DNA of 64,000 nucleotides from Syncephalis fuscata (GCA_025786725.1 JAHLTZ010000023.1:186001-250000), one strand, 5' to 3'; positions 24,368-37,047 are shown, counted from the first letter of the stretch. Program-made: numbers and translations. The notes: generated by a model not told the origin, from the letters alone.

Positions 24368-24925
24368 ATTGAACAATGGCTATGCTTCTATACTAATCGT
24401 TAACAGTAGCCCGTCTATTTTAATAAACAATCGACTGCTTACCTGAACAAATAAACAAAAGACCGGTATTGATGACGGTGACGCACGGGGCGTGTTGGTA
24501 GCTGGACCTTAAGCGTTCTCCTGCCTATCAACAATCAGTACTCGTGGCTAAATCCGACCTGAAGATGACAGCAGCAATAACTACGTTGATGTTGTCGAGT
24601 AAAAGGGTCGAGTGAGTGAGTGAGTGAGTAAGTGAGCGATACGAGTAGGAGTGCAGGTAAGCGAGTCAATGAGCGAACGAGTATGGTATTTACGCAATGA
24701 CGAAAGTGACAAGAATCAAGGACAAGTTAGTCTGGCGGTCAGGTGTGTTATTGGTGTATGTCATTTGTGGATATCCATAGATTAGTTGGTTGTGTGGAAA
24801 TGATCAAATTAGATTGACTCAACTATCTTCTTTGTAATATTTATTATGACTTTGGTCGAGTCGCTCTTTGTAATTCATTATGATGGCTTATCGCGGAATT
24901 TTCTTGTTTTTTTATCGTATATAAA
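24368..24925. promoter_or_regulatory. Bidirectional promoter region VPS35 / IRC3
   Basis: A 558-bp divergent intergenic region. It contains a run of GAGT tetranucleotides at about 24612-24640. No specific binding site can be named. Confidence 0.5.
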
Positions 24926-27690
24926 ATGCTTCGAGCTATTGGGCGAATAAATACGGGAAAAAGTGTTGTCTATGTGGCACGATGCCATTTGAAGACTAGA
25001 CAATTCAGCGGGCTAGTCTACAATACCGTTGCTATTCAAAAGCCCATAGCACTTGGTATAAACTGTAATAGACTGCAAGAACGTAGATTGCAAACTTCAA
25101 GTAACGCTTATTCAAGTGTACAGCCAGCTCAGATTGAATCATTATTAGCCACGCCATCCTCTACGCTTATAGCACCGGTAAAACTACGAGAATATCAACA
25201 GGAATGTATAGAACAATGTTTATTTTACTATGGCAAAGGTGTTAAACGACAGGTAGTTTCACTTCCTGTAGGTATGTTATTTACTAGTATTATCATAATC
25301 AATTGATTAATTAATATCGAATAATGTTATTTAAAATGTATAGGAAGTGGTAAAACGGTAAATATTAATTACTATAACTATTATTGTTATTGATGTCCTT
25401 GTAACTCATCATATAATCGATATGTTCAAATATAATGCAGGTTATTTTCTCTAATTTAATTGCACGTATTCCATCACCAACACCCCAGGCCACACGTACC
25501 TTGGTGATCGCTCATCGTGAAGAGCTATTAAATCAGGCTGCCAAACAAATATCTAAATTTGCACCTCATTTACGGGTTGATATCGATCAAGGATCTCGAC
25601 ATGCTATTCCAGCCACGGCTGACGTTATTGTAGCCTCGGTTCCTTCGCTGGGACGAAAAGGAACGCGTCGACTAGATAAATACAATCCTGCCGAGTTTAA
25701 ATGCATTATTATTGATGAGGCACATCACGCAGCGGCTACTACTTACCAACGGATATTGAGCCATTTCGGCGTATGTCACTCTCCAGATGAAGATCAAGTG
25801 GAGACTATTGAGGTAGAGAAGGTGACAGAGGCAGATAATGAAGCGGTACTGCCTGAATCGCCATTCAAATCACCTATATTTGTTTGGGGCTGTTCTGCAA
25901 CAGTAAGACGCCATGATCGTGTTCGTTTAGACGGCGTCTTCGACTATATCGCTTATCATAAGGATTTCTTGGAAATGATCGAAGAAGGCTGGTAGGCTAT
26001 TAGACGACTATTTACTATTTATCAGCTAACTAATTAACACCTAATTACTTATTAGGCTGACTAATCTTCGTGTTACTACTATTCAAACCCGCGTGGATCT
26101 AAATAAGGTTAAATCGCTTGGTAATGATTTCCAACAACGCCAATTAGCCAATGCTGTTAATACTTCAGAACGTAATGAACTCATTGTTCGTAGTTATCAA
26201 GCCTATGCCGGTAGGCAGTTGTAGTGATTATTTATGTAACTAATCATACATTTAGAGGGAAGAAAATCAACATTGGGATTTGCCGTGGACATTCAACATG
26301 TAAAAGATTTGACAACTGCATTCCGTATGAAAGGCATTGACGCACGATATCTTACCAGTGAAACACGATCTGATGAACGTGCCGATCTATTAAATGCCTT
26401 TAGACAAGCCAAGTTTCCTGTGCTTATTAATTGTGGCATTCTAACGGAAGGCACGGATATCCCTAATATTGACTGTTTACTAATGGCCCGACCTACACGC
26501 TCTCAAGTATTATTTCTTCAAATGGTTGGGCGTGGCATGCGGCTTTCACCGAATAAAGTCGACTGTCTTACTTTGGATTTTGTCGATACGCTACAACGAC
26601 AAGGATTAACTACAGTGCCTGCATTAGTAGGCTTGGACGAGCGAGTTGTATTAAAAGGAAAATCTGTAACTGATATGACCAAGCTAAATGCTGATAATGA
26701 ACTCGAAGAGGCAGAGGCATCAAACACACCTTCTATAGGTACACACGGTAAGTTGCTCAATAACTATAATAATAATAATAATAATACCATTAGCTGTACT
26801 TAACCAAAAACTATAGATCCAAACGCTTTTGATAATATGAATATAATACAATCGATAAAAGTAACCGAGTATACAACATTAGACGATGTTATATCTGGAC
26901 GGTCTGAAATGCATATTCGTAAATTGTCTAAATATAACTGGCTGCGTATTAGTCATAATGCTTATTTACTTTCATTGCCAGATGCCAGTATTAGATTAGA
27001 AGAGAAAGCAGGTAATTGGATTAAAAGACCAGTTATTAAATACTGATAGCACCAATTAATTATATAAATATAGGCAATTGGCAGATTAAATATCGATTAA
27101 AATTGACGGCTATGGGCCAACCAATGCGCCCTGAATCAAATGCCGATCCACGAGCATCTAAAGTGCTGAATGGCGATGGCCAACACCCATCCAATACTAT
27201 TGCAGATCGACGTCGTCATCGTGGATTTACCCGCTATTTCACCATCGATGGATTTATACCCGATACATTGAAAGAGGCTGTTCATACGGCCGATCAATGG
27301 GCCACTGCTCGAGGTGGCTTTACCATGCCCCAATTAGAATGGCGGGCTGCTTGGCGATATACACCGGCCACCCCGAGTCAATTACGTTTACTGCGCGAAA
27401 AGCGAATTATTTCCGATGAAGATAAAGATACAGCGTCCATTCCTCAATCTAAGCAAAAAAGTAGACTTGAGGCGGCAGCTAATTTAGTGCAGTCAACTCT
27501 GCCATCAGTTCAACGAGGTTGGACCAAGGGACAGGCTGCCGATATGCTGACCCGTATATTTGAAGGTGGCATTGCCGAACTGCGTAAACGAGAATTAGAT
27601 CGACAAGCTCTAGAAATGGAAAAACAACGGAAACAAGCAGCACGAGAAGCATTCCGTGTTCAAGTAGGGCCATGGCAACAGTCTGAATAG
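24926..27690 (+). CDS. IRC3: IRC3-like mitochondrial superfamily 2 DNA helicase
   Basis: DEAD/DEAH-type ATPase related to yeast Irc3, which maintains mitochondrial DNA. Seven exons (24926-25271, 25344-25357, 25441-25991, 26056-26210, 26256-26747, 26817-27011, 27074-27690) join in phase to 789 residues. The N-terminus is basic and Ser/Thr-rich, consistent with a mitochondrial presequence. Motifs are the Q-like LREYQQECI, Walker A PVGSGKT (the last five residues come from a 14-nt microexon), Walker B IIIDEAHH, motif III WGCSATV, and in the second RecA domain NCGILTEGTDIP and QMVGRGMR. The C-terminal region, with QIKYRLKL-type and Arg-rich segments, is of the Irc3 kind. It converges on CFD1 with only 122 bp between stops. 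The assignment to Irc3 rather than another SF2 helicase rests on overall layout. Confidence 0.9.
25344..25357 (+). other. IRC3: 14-nt microexon encoding the P-loop of the IRC3-like helicase
   Basis: GAAGTGGTAAAACG is flanked by TATAG and GTAAAT. It contributes two bases of Gly plus Ser-Gly-Lys-Thr. Removing both flanking introns is the only way I found to restore Walker A. Confidence 0.85.
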
Positions 27691-27812
27691 TAGATTATTC
27701 ATAATTACTATTGTTTTATTGCTATATATCCATTTTGTACCAAAAAATACATTAAATCGCTTTTAAATTCTAGATAACTATTTATATCATTTTATTGTTA
27801 TATACGTATGTG

Positions 27813-28916
27813 TTAAGAACGAGTCGCTGATCCAGCTACTTTCTGTGCTAATTCAGTAAACTTTTCTTCTAATTGACCTCCGTCAGATCCATTACCACTG
27901 GTTGATAGTGGATCAATGGGCAAGCGTACTTAATAGCGATAACTAGAATTAGAGTGATTATAATCTATTAAGCAAATTACTTACCTAAAAATGGTACCTT
28001 AAATTCTTGTGCTATTGCTTCACCACCACCCGATGAAAATACATTCGAACAATTCTAATTGATATTAGTATAATAGAGTAAATGTACTATTACTTACTGC
28101 ACAATGAGGACACACATAGCCACTCATATTCTCTACCACGCCAATAACTGGCAATTCAACTGTACGGCAAAATGACAACTCTTTACGTACATCGGATAAT
28201 GCAACAGCCTACAAATTTGTTTATTAATAAATAGCTTTCACTTGTTTGTATTTAATTGTCATCATTTACCTGAGGTGTCGTAACAACAATGGCACCATTT
28301 GGTTGATACTCTTTCAAATACTCGACAACGGCTAGATGTTCATCTGATGTACCTGTATCATTTAACCATATAGTTAAGGTTAAGACTAGTAACACGTATG
28401 CTTATTAATGATAGAACATACCAGGTGGTGTATCCACAATTAAATAATCCAAATCATTCCAGTAAACATCGCCTAAAAACTGTCGTATCATTGCTAATAA
28501 AATCTGAATTAATATTGTTATTACTAATAACAACTCATTAAATTACCATTCTTTTTAGGACCTCGCCACACTACAGCATCATCTTGATGTTGTAATAGAA
28601 ATCCAATTGACATGCAACAAAGCAGTGGACCAGCACGGTCACTATGCTCACTATTCTTTGCAACATCATCGGTATTCACCACAACTGGCACCCAACCATG
28701 CGATGCTTGATGGACCTGCTGTCCTTGAACGCCGAGTAAATACGGAATACTTGGGCCGCACAAATCGACGTCCAATACGCCTACGCGATAGCCTTGCCGT
28801 ACCAATGACCAGGCAAGCCGAACTGAAACGGTTGATTTGCCTACACCGCCCTTTCCAGATAGTACAAGCACCACATTCTTGACACCGGCTAGCTGTTTAG
28901 TTACGTTTGAGGTCAT
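27813..28916 (-). CDS. CFD1: Cytosolic Fe-S cluster assembly ATPase Cfd1 (NUBP2)
   Basis: P-loop NTPase scaffold that, with Nbp35, assembles 4Fe-4S clusters in the cytosol for transfer to target proteins. Six exons (28916-28547, 28493-28422, 28352-28270, 28208-28098, 28054-27985, 27928-27813) join to 273 residues. The deviant Walker [10 protein letters not shown] lies near residues 21-29, followed by [36 protein letters not shown] and the bridging-cluster motif VCPHC. The start directly precedes the P-loop domain, and the N-terminal four-Cys cluster site of Nbp35 is absent, which marks it as Cfd1. The FLGKIPIDP-type motif near the end reads FLVRLPIDP. Length is normal for the family. Confidence 0.95.
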
Positions 28917-29401
28917 AATGCTAAAGACAATACTGATAGAAAAGTAGGAAAAGATATATATATTTAATAGTGTCAGATACTAATAAAAAATAATTGTCAA
29001 CTATACAAATATATATGGGAACGATGATTAATCATCAATAATAGACGGAGAAGGGAAACTAGGGAGTATTTTGCTGTTATCTCTTCACCTAATAAACTAT
29101 AATAAATTTTTAAATAAACAAGAGGAGCATGAGACTGTTAGCAGCTATATTTGCTAGTCAAAATAGTATTTAGTATTTTAAAAAACTTGTAATAAGAGAC
29201 GCAGTATTGATGTTAACATACGTAATAATTGACTCCGCCATAACTAAGTGGTCTCCGTTCTTTGTTCTTTGAGTGTAGAAAGTCACTGTTACCACTATCA
29301 CTCAACGGCACCTTTACTACAAGCAGGTTTATTTTGCCAGTCATTTAAAGTTAAATCTACTCTATTCTGTTTATTCCTCTACTTTACTGATTAAAACAAG
29401 T
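28917..29401. promoter_or_regulatory. Bidirectional promoter region CFD1 / PPxY membrane protein
   Basis: A divergent intergenic region of 485 bp, AT-rich, with no gene. Confidence 0.45.
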
Positions 29402-30985
29402 ATGGAGCTATCAACAGCTCCTTCGGCAAACAATGATACTTTAGACGACCGTTCATTACGGTCATCCGAGACGCATTCTCACCGGGAAACAATGGACGAC
29501 GAGGACAACGACAGCAATAGCCGCAGTAGCGATAGTGTAATAGACAATAATGCTGAAGCGTCGCATGAGCTTGACTTATCGCCAGAAGAGGCTACTCTTC
29601 TATGGAATACTTTGTCAACTCACCGTATTCAATGGAATACGGATGGTACACCGCCTACCATTCTATCGTCTATACAAGATAGTCACAATGCACATACTAG
29701 TCTGTATGATGGTGAAGATATACGTGACCGGAGACAATCGACAGATAATCAGCACTCATGGACTTTTCGTGCTCGTAGAATGGTTAACGGTTTGATGGCA
29801 TTGGCACGAGCAAATCAAACAAACGGGTTATATTCAATGGCATCAAATCAATCGGCATCTACTCATCCATACGATGAACTACAAACAACTGAGGATGGAC
29901 AAGCAACAGCGATAGCATCAGAAACGGCTAATGATGAGGCACCTTTGCATAGTTCAACCGATATTGGTATGATGCCGTTACAATCAGATAGCAATGATGG
30001 CAATACAGCCAATACGAATAGAAATCCTGCCATGACCAATAGACAATGGGCGGCTAATGATCCAGCCATTACTGAGATGCGTATATTCTGTGCTGATGAA
30101 CGACGTCGGCTGCGCTATTTAATGATACAGTCTATAGGGATGTTGGCGTTGATTGCTGCAATATTTGGTATTGTACTATATAATATGGATGCATTTTATG
30201 GTGAAAATGGTCCATGGGATACAACATCCCGTGGATGGCATCTTTACATGGGATTCTTGTTATTTTGTGGCATGATTATTATTATGCTACTTATGGTAAG
30301 TTGCCGTCATTTTACAAGGTATATTAAAACTGTTAAAATGCTAATATGACACAATTTTAATATCTAGGCATACGGTATACGCGTGGCCGAGTTACACATG
30401 CATTTCACCAGTACAGTAGAGGACAGAACCACGGCTGAGCTATTAGAACGATATCAACAACATCGGCAACGACAAATTCGACGACTACATCGAACAAGAG
30501 ATGGACAGCATTCTGAAACAGAGGATAACGATGAAGATGAAGAGGATATTCCATTGGGACATCGAATGGCATACGAGCGTCGTCGATTGAATCGTCGATT
30601 CCAACGGGCTATTGATAATCAAACACGACAACGAAGACGTAGAAGTAATAGAACTTTAAATCATGAAACACTTGATGTAGATCCGACACTACTGGCACCT
30701 CCACCTCCCACCTATACAGAAGCTAGTCTAGATCCACCGGCCTATGATACAATTAAGCCCGAATCATCGTCAGTAGATGGGACAGCTATACCGCACCATA
30801 TTGGGACCAGTAATAATAATAGTCAAGCACCAACTGAACAATCTGTAATATTTGCTTCGTCTTCTTCTTCTTCTGTTGCTACAACAACAACAAGTACAGC
30901 TTCTTTCGCCAACAATGTGGATATTACGCATAATGGAGAAGATGCTGAAGAAGCTGAACTAATTACATTTCGTGCCAATAACTAG
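29402..30985 (+). CDS. Two-helix membrane protein with PPxY motifs, possible Nedd4/Rsp5 ligase adaptor
   Basis: Two exons, 29402-30295 and 30368-30985, give 503 residues. The first 230 residues are polar, acidic and Ser/Asn-rich. Two transmembrane helices follow (around MLALIAAIFGIVLYNM and GFLLFCGMIIIMLLM) with a short loop between them. Then come a conserved-looking juxtamembrane segment (AYGIRVAELHMHF), an Arg-rich region and a tail containing PPTY and PPAY. PPxY motifs bind WW domains of Nedd4/Rsp5 ubiquitin ligases, and several yeast membrane adaptors (Bsd2, Tre1, Ear1, Ssh4) work this way; that role here is inference. The tail ends in Ser/Thr/Asn-rich sequence. I do not recognise a named orthologue. 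Confidence 0.8.
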
Positions 30986-31980
30986 ACGCTACAAAATACT
31001 GTGACTTATATGAATACTATCGCTGCTCTATTTTAAATAAATACATTGCTTATTTATTGTAATATTAAATGAAAAGCGAGATAGAAATAATGAATTTTAT
31101 ATTAATACCGTAACATTAATATTCTTATTTTTTCATGCAGTGTAATTGTAATTATTTAATCAATCAGCTTTTTAGTAGTTAAATATAGTGTATTAGCTTG
31201 CATCTTCAATATCTGATAGTAATTTTAGATAAGCAATATGATTAATATTATTAAGCCACAATTGCCACTTTTATTAAAACAGCTTGCTCAAGTGCCAAAC
31301 TGCAATCACATTCTATTAATAACAATTGCCATTTTATTTTATTTTTTGTTAATCTTTTAACATTAAATGTATATACCTTACCAGTACTATAGATTAGTGA
31401 TGCATTATACTCATTTTCGGTTTTCTACAACATAATATGCATTTTTTATGTATTATTCACATATTTACTCCAAATAACAGTTTTAATATTTACTGAGCGT
31501 TGTTTTCTATTACTAAATACTGATGTAATATGTCTTTAAAATGCGACTTACCATTCTCAGGATTGTCCAACGTTGAATCTGCACCTTGACGCCAGCTACT
31601 ACTATTAATACTATTAACGCCGCAGCTGCAGCTATACATTACATCATGCTGCATTGAAATTATTACTGTACACTGAGATGTAGTAATTCAAATGATTAGC
31701 AGTTAAAACCTACAGTTTAAGCAGTTAGCAGCGTAGCATTTTTATCAATAATACAAGCGCTGATAGGTAGACTCCAAGTGTAAACAAGAACCATAATGGT
31801 TTTATTACTGTAATAGATTAGTCATAATGTTGGAAAAAAGATAATGCGGGTTCGTGGGATCAGATAATTAAGTAGTACATTGTACTATATATAGCTACTC
31901 TATATGATACTAATTAATCCCACGTTTTACCTAAAGCACTAGACCACCGGTTTTTCTTGTTAACTTATCGTTTTGCTTGA
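30986..31980. other. Intergenic region, about 1 kb
   Basis: AT-rich, with the 3' region of the PPxY gene and the promoter of the Apd1-like gene. No gene is seen. Confidence 0.45.
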
Positions 31981-33323
31981 ATGCTGGTAATTACGTCCAG
32001 TGGAGCCGCCCGTATTGCCTTACGCCGGCCCTTGCCTGCAGCTGCTCTTTTAAATAATTCTCGTTTGTCTTTTTCCTTGCTATTACTCTCTCGTCAACAG
32101 CCGTCTATTGATTGTTTAGCAACAGCACAGCTACCCGTCGCTTTAACTTACCTGCACAACCGAGATTACAGCACATATATACGTAGTCCAAAACTACAAC
32201 GTCCGCAGGGACTTTACCGTTGCGTTGTTTACTTACGGCAAAACGGCAACCATTTTTCAGTATGCATCGACTGGTGAATACACTCCGCTCTGCCATGGGC
32301 ATCAATGCACCTACCTCGTCGGATGGTGTTATCGAGGAGGTAGGCGGCGTATCGTACGACTTGCCATCTAGCCATCCACAAACTGTTGGTCTAAGCGAGT
32401 GCGAAGGTTGTGCTGCTCGTGATACTTGTGAAGCACCAGATCTGCACGAAGCATATCCGTCCTACCTTACTATCGATCGCTTCTCCACACTTTACGGTCA
32501 TATGAAGCCGATTACAAGGCATGCCGTTGTATCGAGTGGTATATCGGCTCGTCGTTGGCCAACACACGTCGAGAAAACCGATATTACTGAAGCTGAGCAA
32601 ATAGCAAATGCTAATGCTTCATCAGCCAATGCTAACGATACTAGTTCTGCTGCCGAGATTGAATTGGACGCGCGTGCACTAGCTATGACGGGTAGCATAT
32701 CGCGCGTAGTCAAAGCAACAGAAGATGCCGGTAAATGGCTTGTATGTTCGGCTGAACGCAGACCAGCTGGCGAATTAATGATCTTTCCTGAATATAAAAT
32801 GGTATCATTACTTGGTTCAGAGCCAAACGAAGGAGATGCAGCAGAACAACAGGCTAAATTAGAGGAGCGTATAAAGCACATTGTACAAAAGGTAACGGCC
32901 GGTGAAGATACGGATTTATTACGACCAATTCCCTATCGTGCCGTTATTTTAATTTGTGCCCATAAGCGCCGTGACAAACGTTGCGGTGTTGCTGGCCCGA
33001 TATTACATCGACGGTTCATAGAGGCACTTGAGGAGCGTCAAAAGAAACAAGCACAAATAGCCAATGCAGCAGATGAATCGACGGTAGCGACAGATGAATC
33101 ACAAACTGAGGAAGGAGATATTGGTGTATTTATGGTTTCTCATACAGGTGGCCACAAATTCGCTGGTAATGTATTGGTTTATCCATCGGGTATCTGGTAT
33201 GGTCGCGTAACTGCATGTCATGTTGATGCTATTCTAGAACATACTGTGTTCAATAACCAAGTGATAAGAGAGCTTTATCGTGGACGTCTTAATCCACCTA
33301 CAAGAGATGATAGCAATTTCTAA
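31981..33323 (+). CDS. Apd1/Aim32-family thioredoxin-like [2Fe-2S] protein, frame break near N-terminus
   Basis: The main frame, from an internal ATG at 32262 to 33323, encodes the sucrase/ferredoxin-like family: CEGCAARDTCEAP near the start, KWLVCSAERRPAGEL, and the C-terminal CAHKRRDKRCG followed by HTGGHKFAGN, the Cys/His set that binds an unusual [2Fe-2S] cluster in Apd1 and Aim32. An upstream ATG frame at 31981-32277 encodes an Arg/Ser/Leu-rich helix typical of a mitochondrial presequence but lies one frame away. A single missing base, for example in the T run at 32252-32256, would fuse them to 447 residues. With the presequence it would be the mitochondrial Aim32 type; without it, the cytosolic Apd1 type. 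No intron satisfied the required phase. Confidence 0.88.
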
Positions 33324-33966
33324 TTTTGTTAAATTAATTGTTGCTGCACTACTACATATTACTACTAATCCACCCATATTAATACGAATAATAAAGCTTT
33401 AGCTTTGCCAAATATATATATTTAACAAAATGGTCACATAGATGATTATAATGATTAATCTACAACATTAAATAGTAAATTACTAACTCGATCACCTATG
33501 ATCCATTAGTATCTTTACTATTGTTACTTTATTTAGGCTATTATGCAATAAAAATAAACTGCACTGGTAACAGAAACATGTTAGTAACATTTGTAGGTAG
33601 CATTACATTGATTCACTATTAATCTATCAATGAATGCGAATAAACATAGTTTTAATAGCACCAAGGGATAAGTATGCACAATGGACAATGTTCCATGGAA
33701 CAGATCCATCCGTGCTAAGCGTAAGGAAAAGAAGTGATGATAGTATTGGTAGGAGAAGTGATAATGACCAACAAGCGTGCAAATAGAACGAGTATATGTG
33801 CGTATGTATGCTTGTGTGTACTCATTGCTAAGAAATAGAGAAATCAAATAGATGATAGCCATCAACTATCCAGCAATACCAATAATAGTATTGCCGTTGA
33901 TGTTACTGTGTCATTGATTCCATTACTAATCAACAACGTTACACAATTTCAGTTTTAAATCTGAAA
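33324..33966. other. Intergenic, convergent 3' ends
   Basis: 3' regions of the Apd1-like gene and NHP6. AT-rich, no gene. Confidence 0.45.
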
Positions 33967-34239
33967 TTACTGCTCACGGCTTTTGTTTTCGCGGTTGTAA
34001 CGCTCCTTATCTTTGGAGGCCTTCTCCAAGTATGGCTTTTTCTTATCATCGGACAAACTCTTCCATTCCTGACCCAAAAGCTTGCCAATCTCACCGAATC
34101 CAGCCTGGGGATTGCGCTCCTTGACAGAGTCACGCTGGTCGATGGCGAAGAACATGTAGGCGGACAGAGCGCGCTTGGGCTTCTCTGGGTCCTTCTTCCT
34201 CTTGTTGCGGCGTGGTGCGGCGGCGGTATCCTTAGGCAT
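33967..34239 (-). CDS. NHP6: HMGB-type chromatin protein Nhp6
   Basis: A 90-residue single HMG-box protein that bends DNA non-specifically, helps nucleosome reorganisation (FACT) and aids Pol II and III promoters. It has a short basic N-terminus (PRRNKRKKDPEKPKR) followed by one complete box: ALSAYMFFAIDQRD, NPQAGFGEIGKLLGQEWK, KKPYLEKASKDKERY. The length matches yeast Nhp6 closely. Base composition is richer in G+C and codons look more biased than in neighbours, as expected for an abundant protein. Single exon from ATG; the ORF is undamaged. Confidence 0.97.
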   Translation of the reverse strand: MPKDTAAAPRRNKRKKDPEKPKRALSAYMFFAIDQRDSVKERNPQAGFGEIGKLLGQEWKSLSDDKKKPYLEKASKDKERYNRENKSREQ

Positions 34240-36090
34240 GTTGCTTAACGTTCTAATTAATCAATGTGTAAATACACTGCGTAAAAGATAAATAGCAAAA
34301 AAACACAAGTGCAATAACAATAGCGGCAAAAGAGAGAAAATAAGAGAGGTAAATGGGCTGATGCAAATAAGTGAGTGATGAAGCGAGAACGAGTGTAAAT
34401 AGCATGGATCACCAATCAAAAATACGAATAAGCGCGTTACATCACGTGATATGCTATAGAAATCGAAAAGTGAAGGAGAAATTGAAAAAAATCAACCTTG
34501 TCAATGCGGCTGCACAGCAGGAGCTGCTGCTACTGCTGCCATGGCAATAGCCAAGAAAGTAGTTGTATTGCTACTACTTGGATTTTGCTTTATATAATAG
34601 CATATAGCCTATTACAATCTGTATTATTAATATAGACGGCATTAATAAAGCTATATCACTTATCATATAAAATGCACTGTTTATTAAGCATTTTAGTGCC
34701 ATTTCATATGCTAAAGTGTAAACTCCATCAATGTCATCCATAATAATGGTACATTTTACTATATGGCTGTTTTCCAACGGTAAAATAGTTAAGAAAAAGC
34801 CATGTAGCAAAAAGTAAATAAAGACACGTCATAGGTACAGATTGCATAAACATCAATGACCAAACAAAGTCAAACATTATACGAATAGTGGGCAAGCATA
34901 GTGAGAGCAGCTAGAAGGCGAAAGTAGCGCATACAACTTACCAGAAGTACGCTAAATGCGTGTATTGAGTAGCGGATAAGTGGTAAGTACTAGTATATAG
35001 CAGTTAGTTAAGTGGGTGTGAAGCCAACAAGGACTGACAACTTACAGTGGTGGTGGTGGCCGTTGTTGTGCACGCAAGCAGTGTAGAGATAACGCTATAC
35101 TAACTAACAACTACTGCTACTATGGGAGGTGAGTGTGAGTGGGTGAGTGAGTGAGGAAAAAGGTGAGAGTGGGGCGAACGTTGTAAGTGATGGTGGGGTT
35201 TTGTGTGTGAAATACAGTGGGGGAAAATAGGCCATCACACACATCACACTACACATACTCACACATACTCACACACTCACACACACACACACACACACAC
35301 ATATATCCACACACATCCATTCTGGCACTATTCACCCACACGCATTTGGCACAAGGGGTGCTCCCCTTTGGCCTATACAGACAAGTAGACAGGCAGACAG
35401 ACAACGGACGGTGATGGACCGCCAAACAAAAGACAGGCACACAGAGCAAGAAAGGCTGGATAACAAATGGACAAGCCAATAGGCCAATAAGCTGGTCATT
35501 CATTTGCTGGCTGGCACATCACGCACACGCATACATCTATACATGCGGTAACAAACTAGCAGTGTTGTATGGGAGACAAGGTCACGATGTGTACAGCTGC
35601 TACTGTTGCTGTTGCTGCTATTGCTGCTGCTGTCACTGTTGACTCGACTCGTTTTGTGATGCGCTTGTGCAGTTGTGAGTGCATACCATTCAGGTGTGGC
35701 CGTATTGCAGCCGATTCTGCCAATCATAGAATGTATCGCAGAAACAAGCTGATTCGTTTTGGTAATGGACGGAATGAGCGGGCAAGCCACGTGAGTGTAC
35801 AGCCATCAACAAAGGTATTGTGTGATGGTTGTAGCTGCAATAGTAGTGCTGTTTACTATTCTATTCTATATAGCACCGTTTATATGGCGTTTTTATAAAC
35901 ACGATTTGTCTCTATAAAAATGCGGCCGATCATTGACTGCTTGATTAATAAATTAATAAAATTAATTAATAATAAATTAATATTTTAATCAACACAAAGT
36001 TTATTTTACTACTATCACTTCTTATTCATTAACAGCAGTCGTGGCCAATAAAGCATAGATATGACCACTGGACATGGACCTGTGGCCTAC
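34240..36090. other. Long intergenic region with simple repeats
   Basis: Upstream region of NHP6. It contains GTGAGTGAG-type repeats at about 35126-35155, a long CA tract and CAG/GCTGCT triplet runs near 35600. Open frames here are repeat artefacts. Confidence 0.45.
35230..35318. repeat. CA microsatellite
   Basis: Imperfect CACACA/CTCACA tract with a pure run of about 12 CA units at 35276-35301. Confidence 0.9.
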
Positions 36091-36707
36091 TCATGCATTT
36101 GGTGGATTGGTCGTTGTAGTACCAGTGCTACCAGTGCTGTTATTGTTAGGCTGCTGGCCATTAAGATCGGCCATTTCCGACTGTTCTTTTGCCGATAGTT
36201 CGGCAATTTTGTCTTCGAGTGTTCGCTTTTCACGCATCAACTCTCGTCGGCGTTGCTGGTAAACGCTAATGAACAGTGTCATTGTCAGTAGATACTAACC
36301 TTGCTTTTCTAGTCAGTTCTACCTACCGATAAAGCTCAGTTTCACTTGAAGCGCTTGTCTACGTAGATCATTAATGATATTAATGTATATTAGCACAATT
36401 GTTTACTACTAAATGATAGATGTGCCTTTACTAAACTAGCACTTACCTGTGCTTTAAGAAATGATGCGTGCGATGCGTCTTTGGGTACTGGCCCCTGTTT
36501 TTCTTTAGGCTTTATCCAGTCGTGTAGCATCGCACCACCATACAAGCCTATTGGCACAACGACAAGTCCCAGTAGCAATAATGGTCGTTGTCTAAACGTA
36601 CGCACCACATTACTCCACGATGTCTGATCCGTCGATGGATGCTGGCCAGTCGAGTAGCGCGTCTGCTGCGTCTGGGACGATGGCGTTGGCGTTTCTGTTA
36701 AAGGCAT
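36091..36707 (-). CDS. Small single-pass membrane protein with C-terminal coiled coil, probably mitochondrial
   Basis: Exons 36707-36447, 36358-36327 and 36265-36091 join in phase to 155 residues. The N-terminus is Ser/Thr/Gln-rich, with an Arg-containing segment (NVVRTFRQR) directly before one hydrophobic helix (LLLLGLVVVPIGLYGGAML). A helical, highly charged segment follows (VYQQRRRELMREKRTLEDKIAEL) and predicts a coiled coil; the end is Asn/Thr-rich. This layout resembles small inner-membrane assembly factors such as those of the INA or cytochrome oxidase assembly type, but I cannot name an orthologue. It is divergently arranged with the PPR-like gene, 340 bp apart. Confidence 0.7.
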
Positions 36708-37047
36708 GGATTATTTACTGTAATAGTCTACGCGTCAAAAACTACGTATTTATATCGAGCAACACAATGGATGCAGATAAATAAAATTGCAATCCTACCA
36801 AAACTAACCACTAGCTAATAGACTAAATAGCCACGTGAGTAGAAAGTCGTAAAAATATACTATAGTTGCGTAAATAAAAAAGTGAAATAGATTCATGAAT
36901 CTATTTTTCTTGTATTCTTTTTATTAGTGTATTGTAACGTATATTTCTTCTTTCTTTCTTTCTTGTTTGCTTTGATTCTTGCGTGTTATACTGTAAACGC
37001 ATATCATTGGTACGTGGGCGAGCCAATGTTAGGTGATTGCAGTGACA
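36708..37047. promoter_or_regulatory. Bidirectional promoter region
   Basis: 340 bp between divergent starts of the coiled-coil membrane protein and the PPR-like gene. It contains a TTCT/TTTC-rich run at about 36944-36965. Confidence 0.5.

Noticed and set aside
34574-34810. 78-codon minus-strand hydrophobic frame
   Set aside because: No ATG start, no features, and it lies in AT-rich upstream DNA of NHP6.
35569-35898. 109-codon plus-strand frame
   Set aside because: Made largely of GCT/CTG triplet repeats with an unremarkable remainder; no splice or family evidence.
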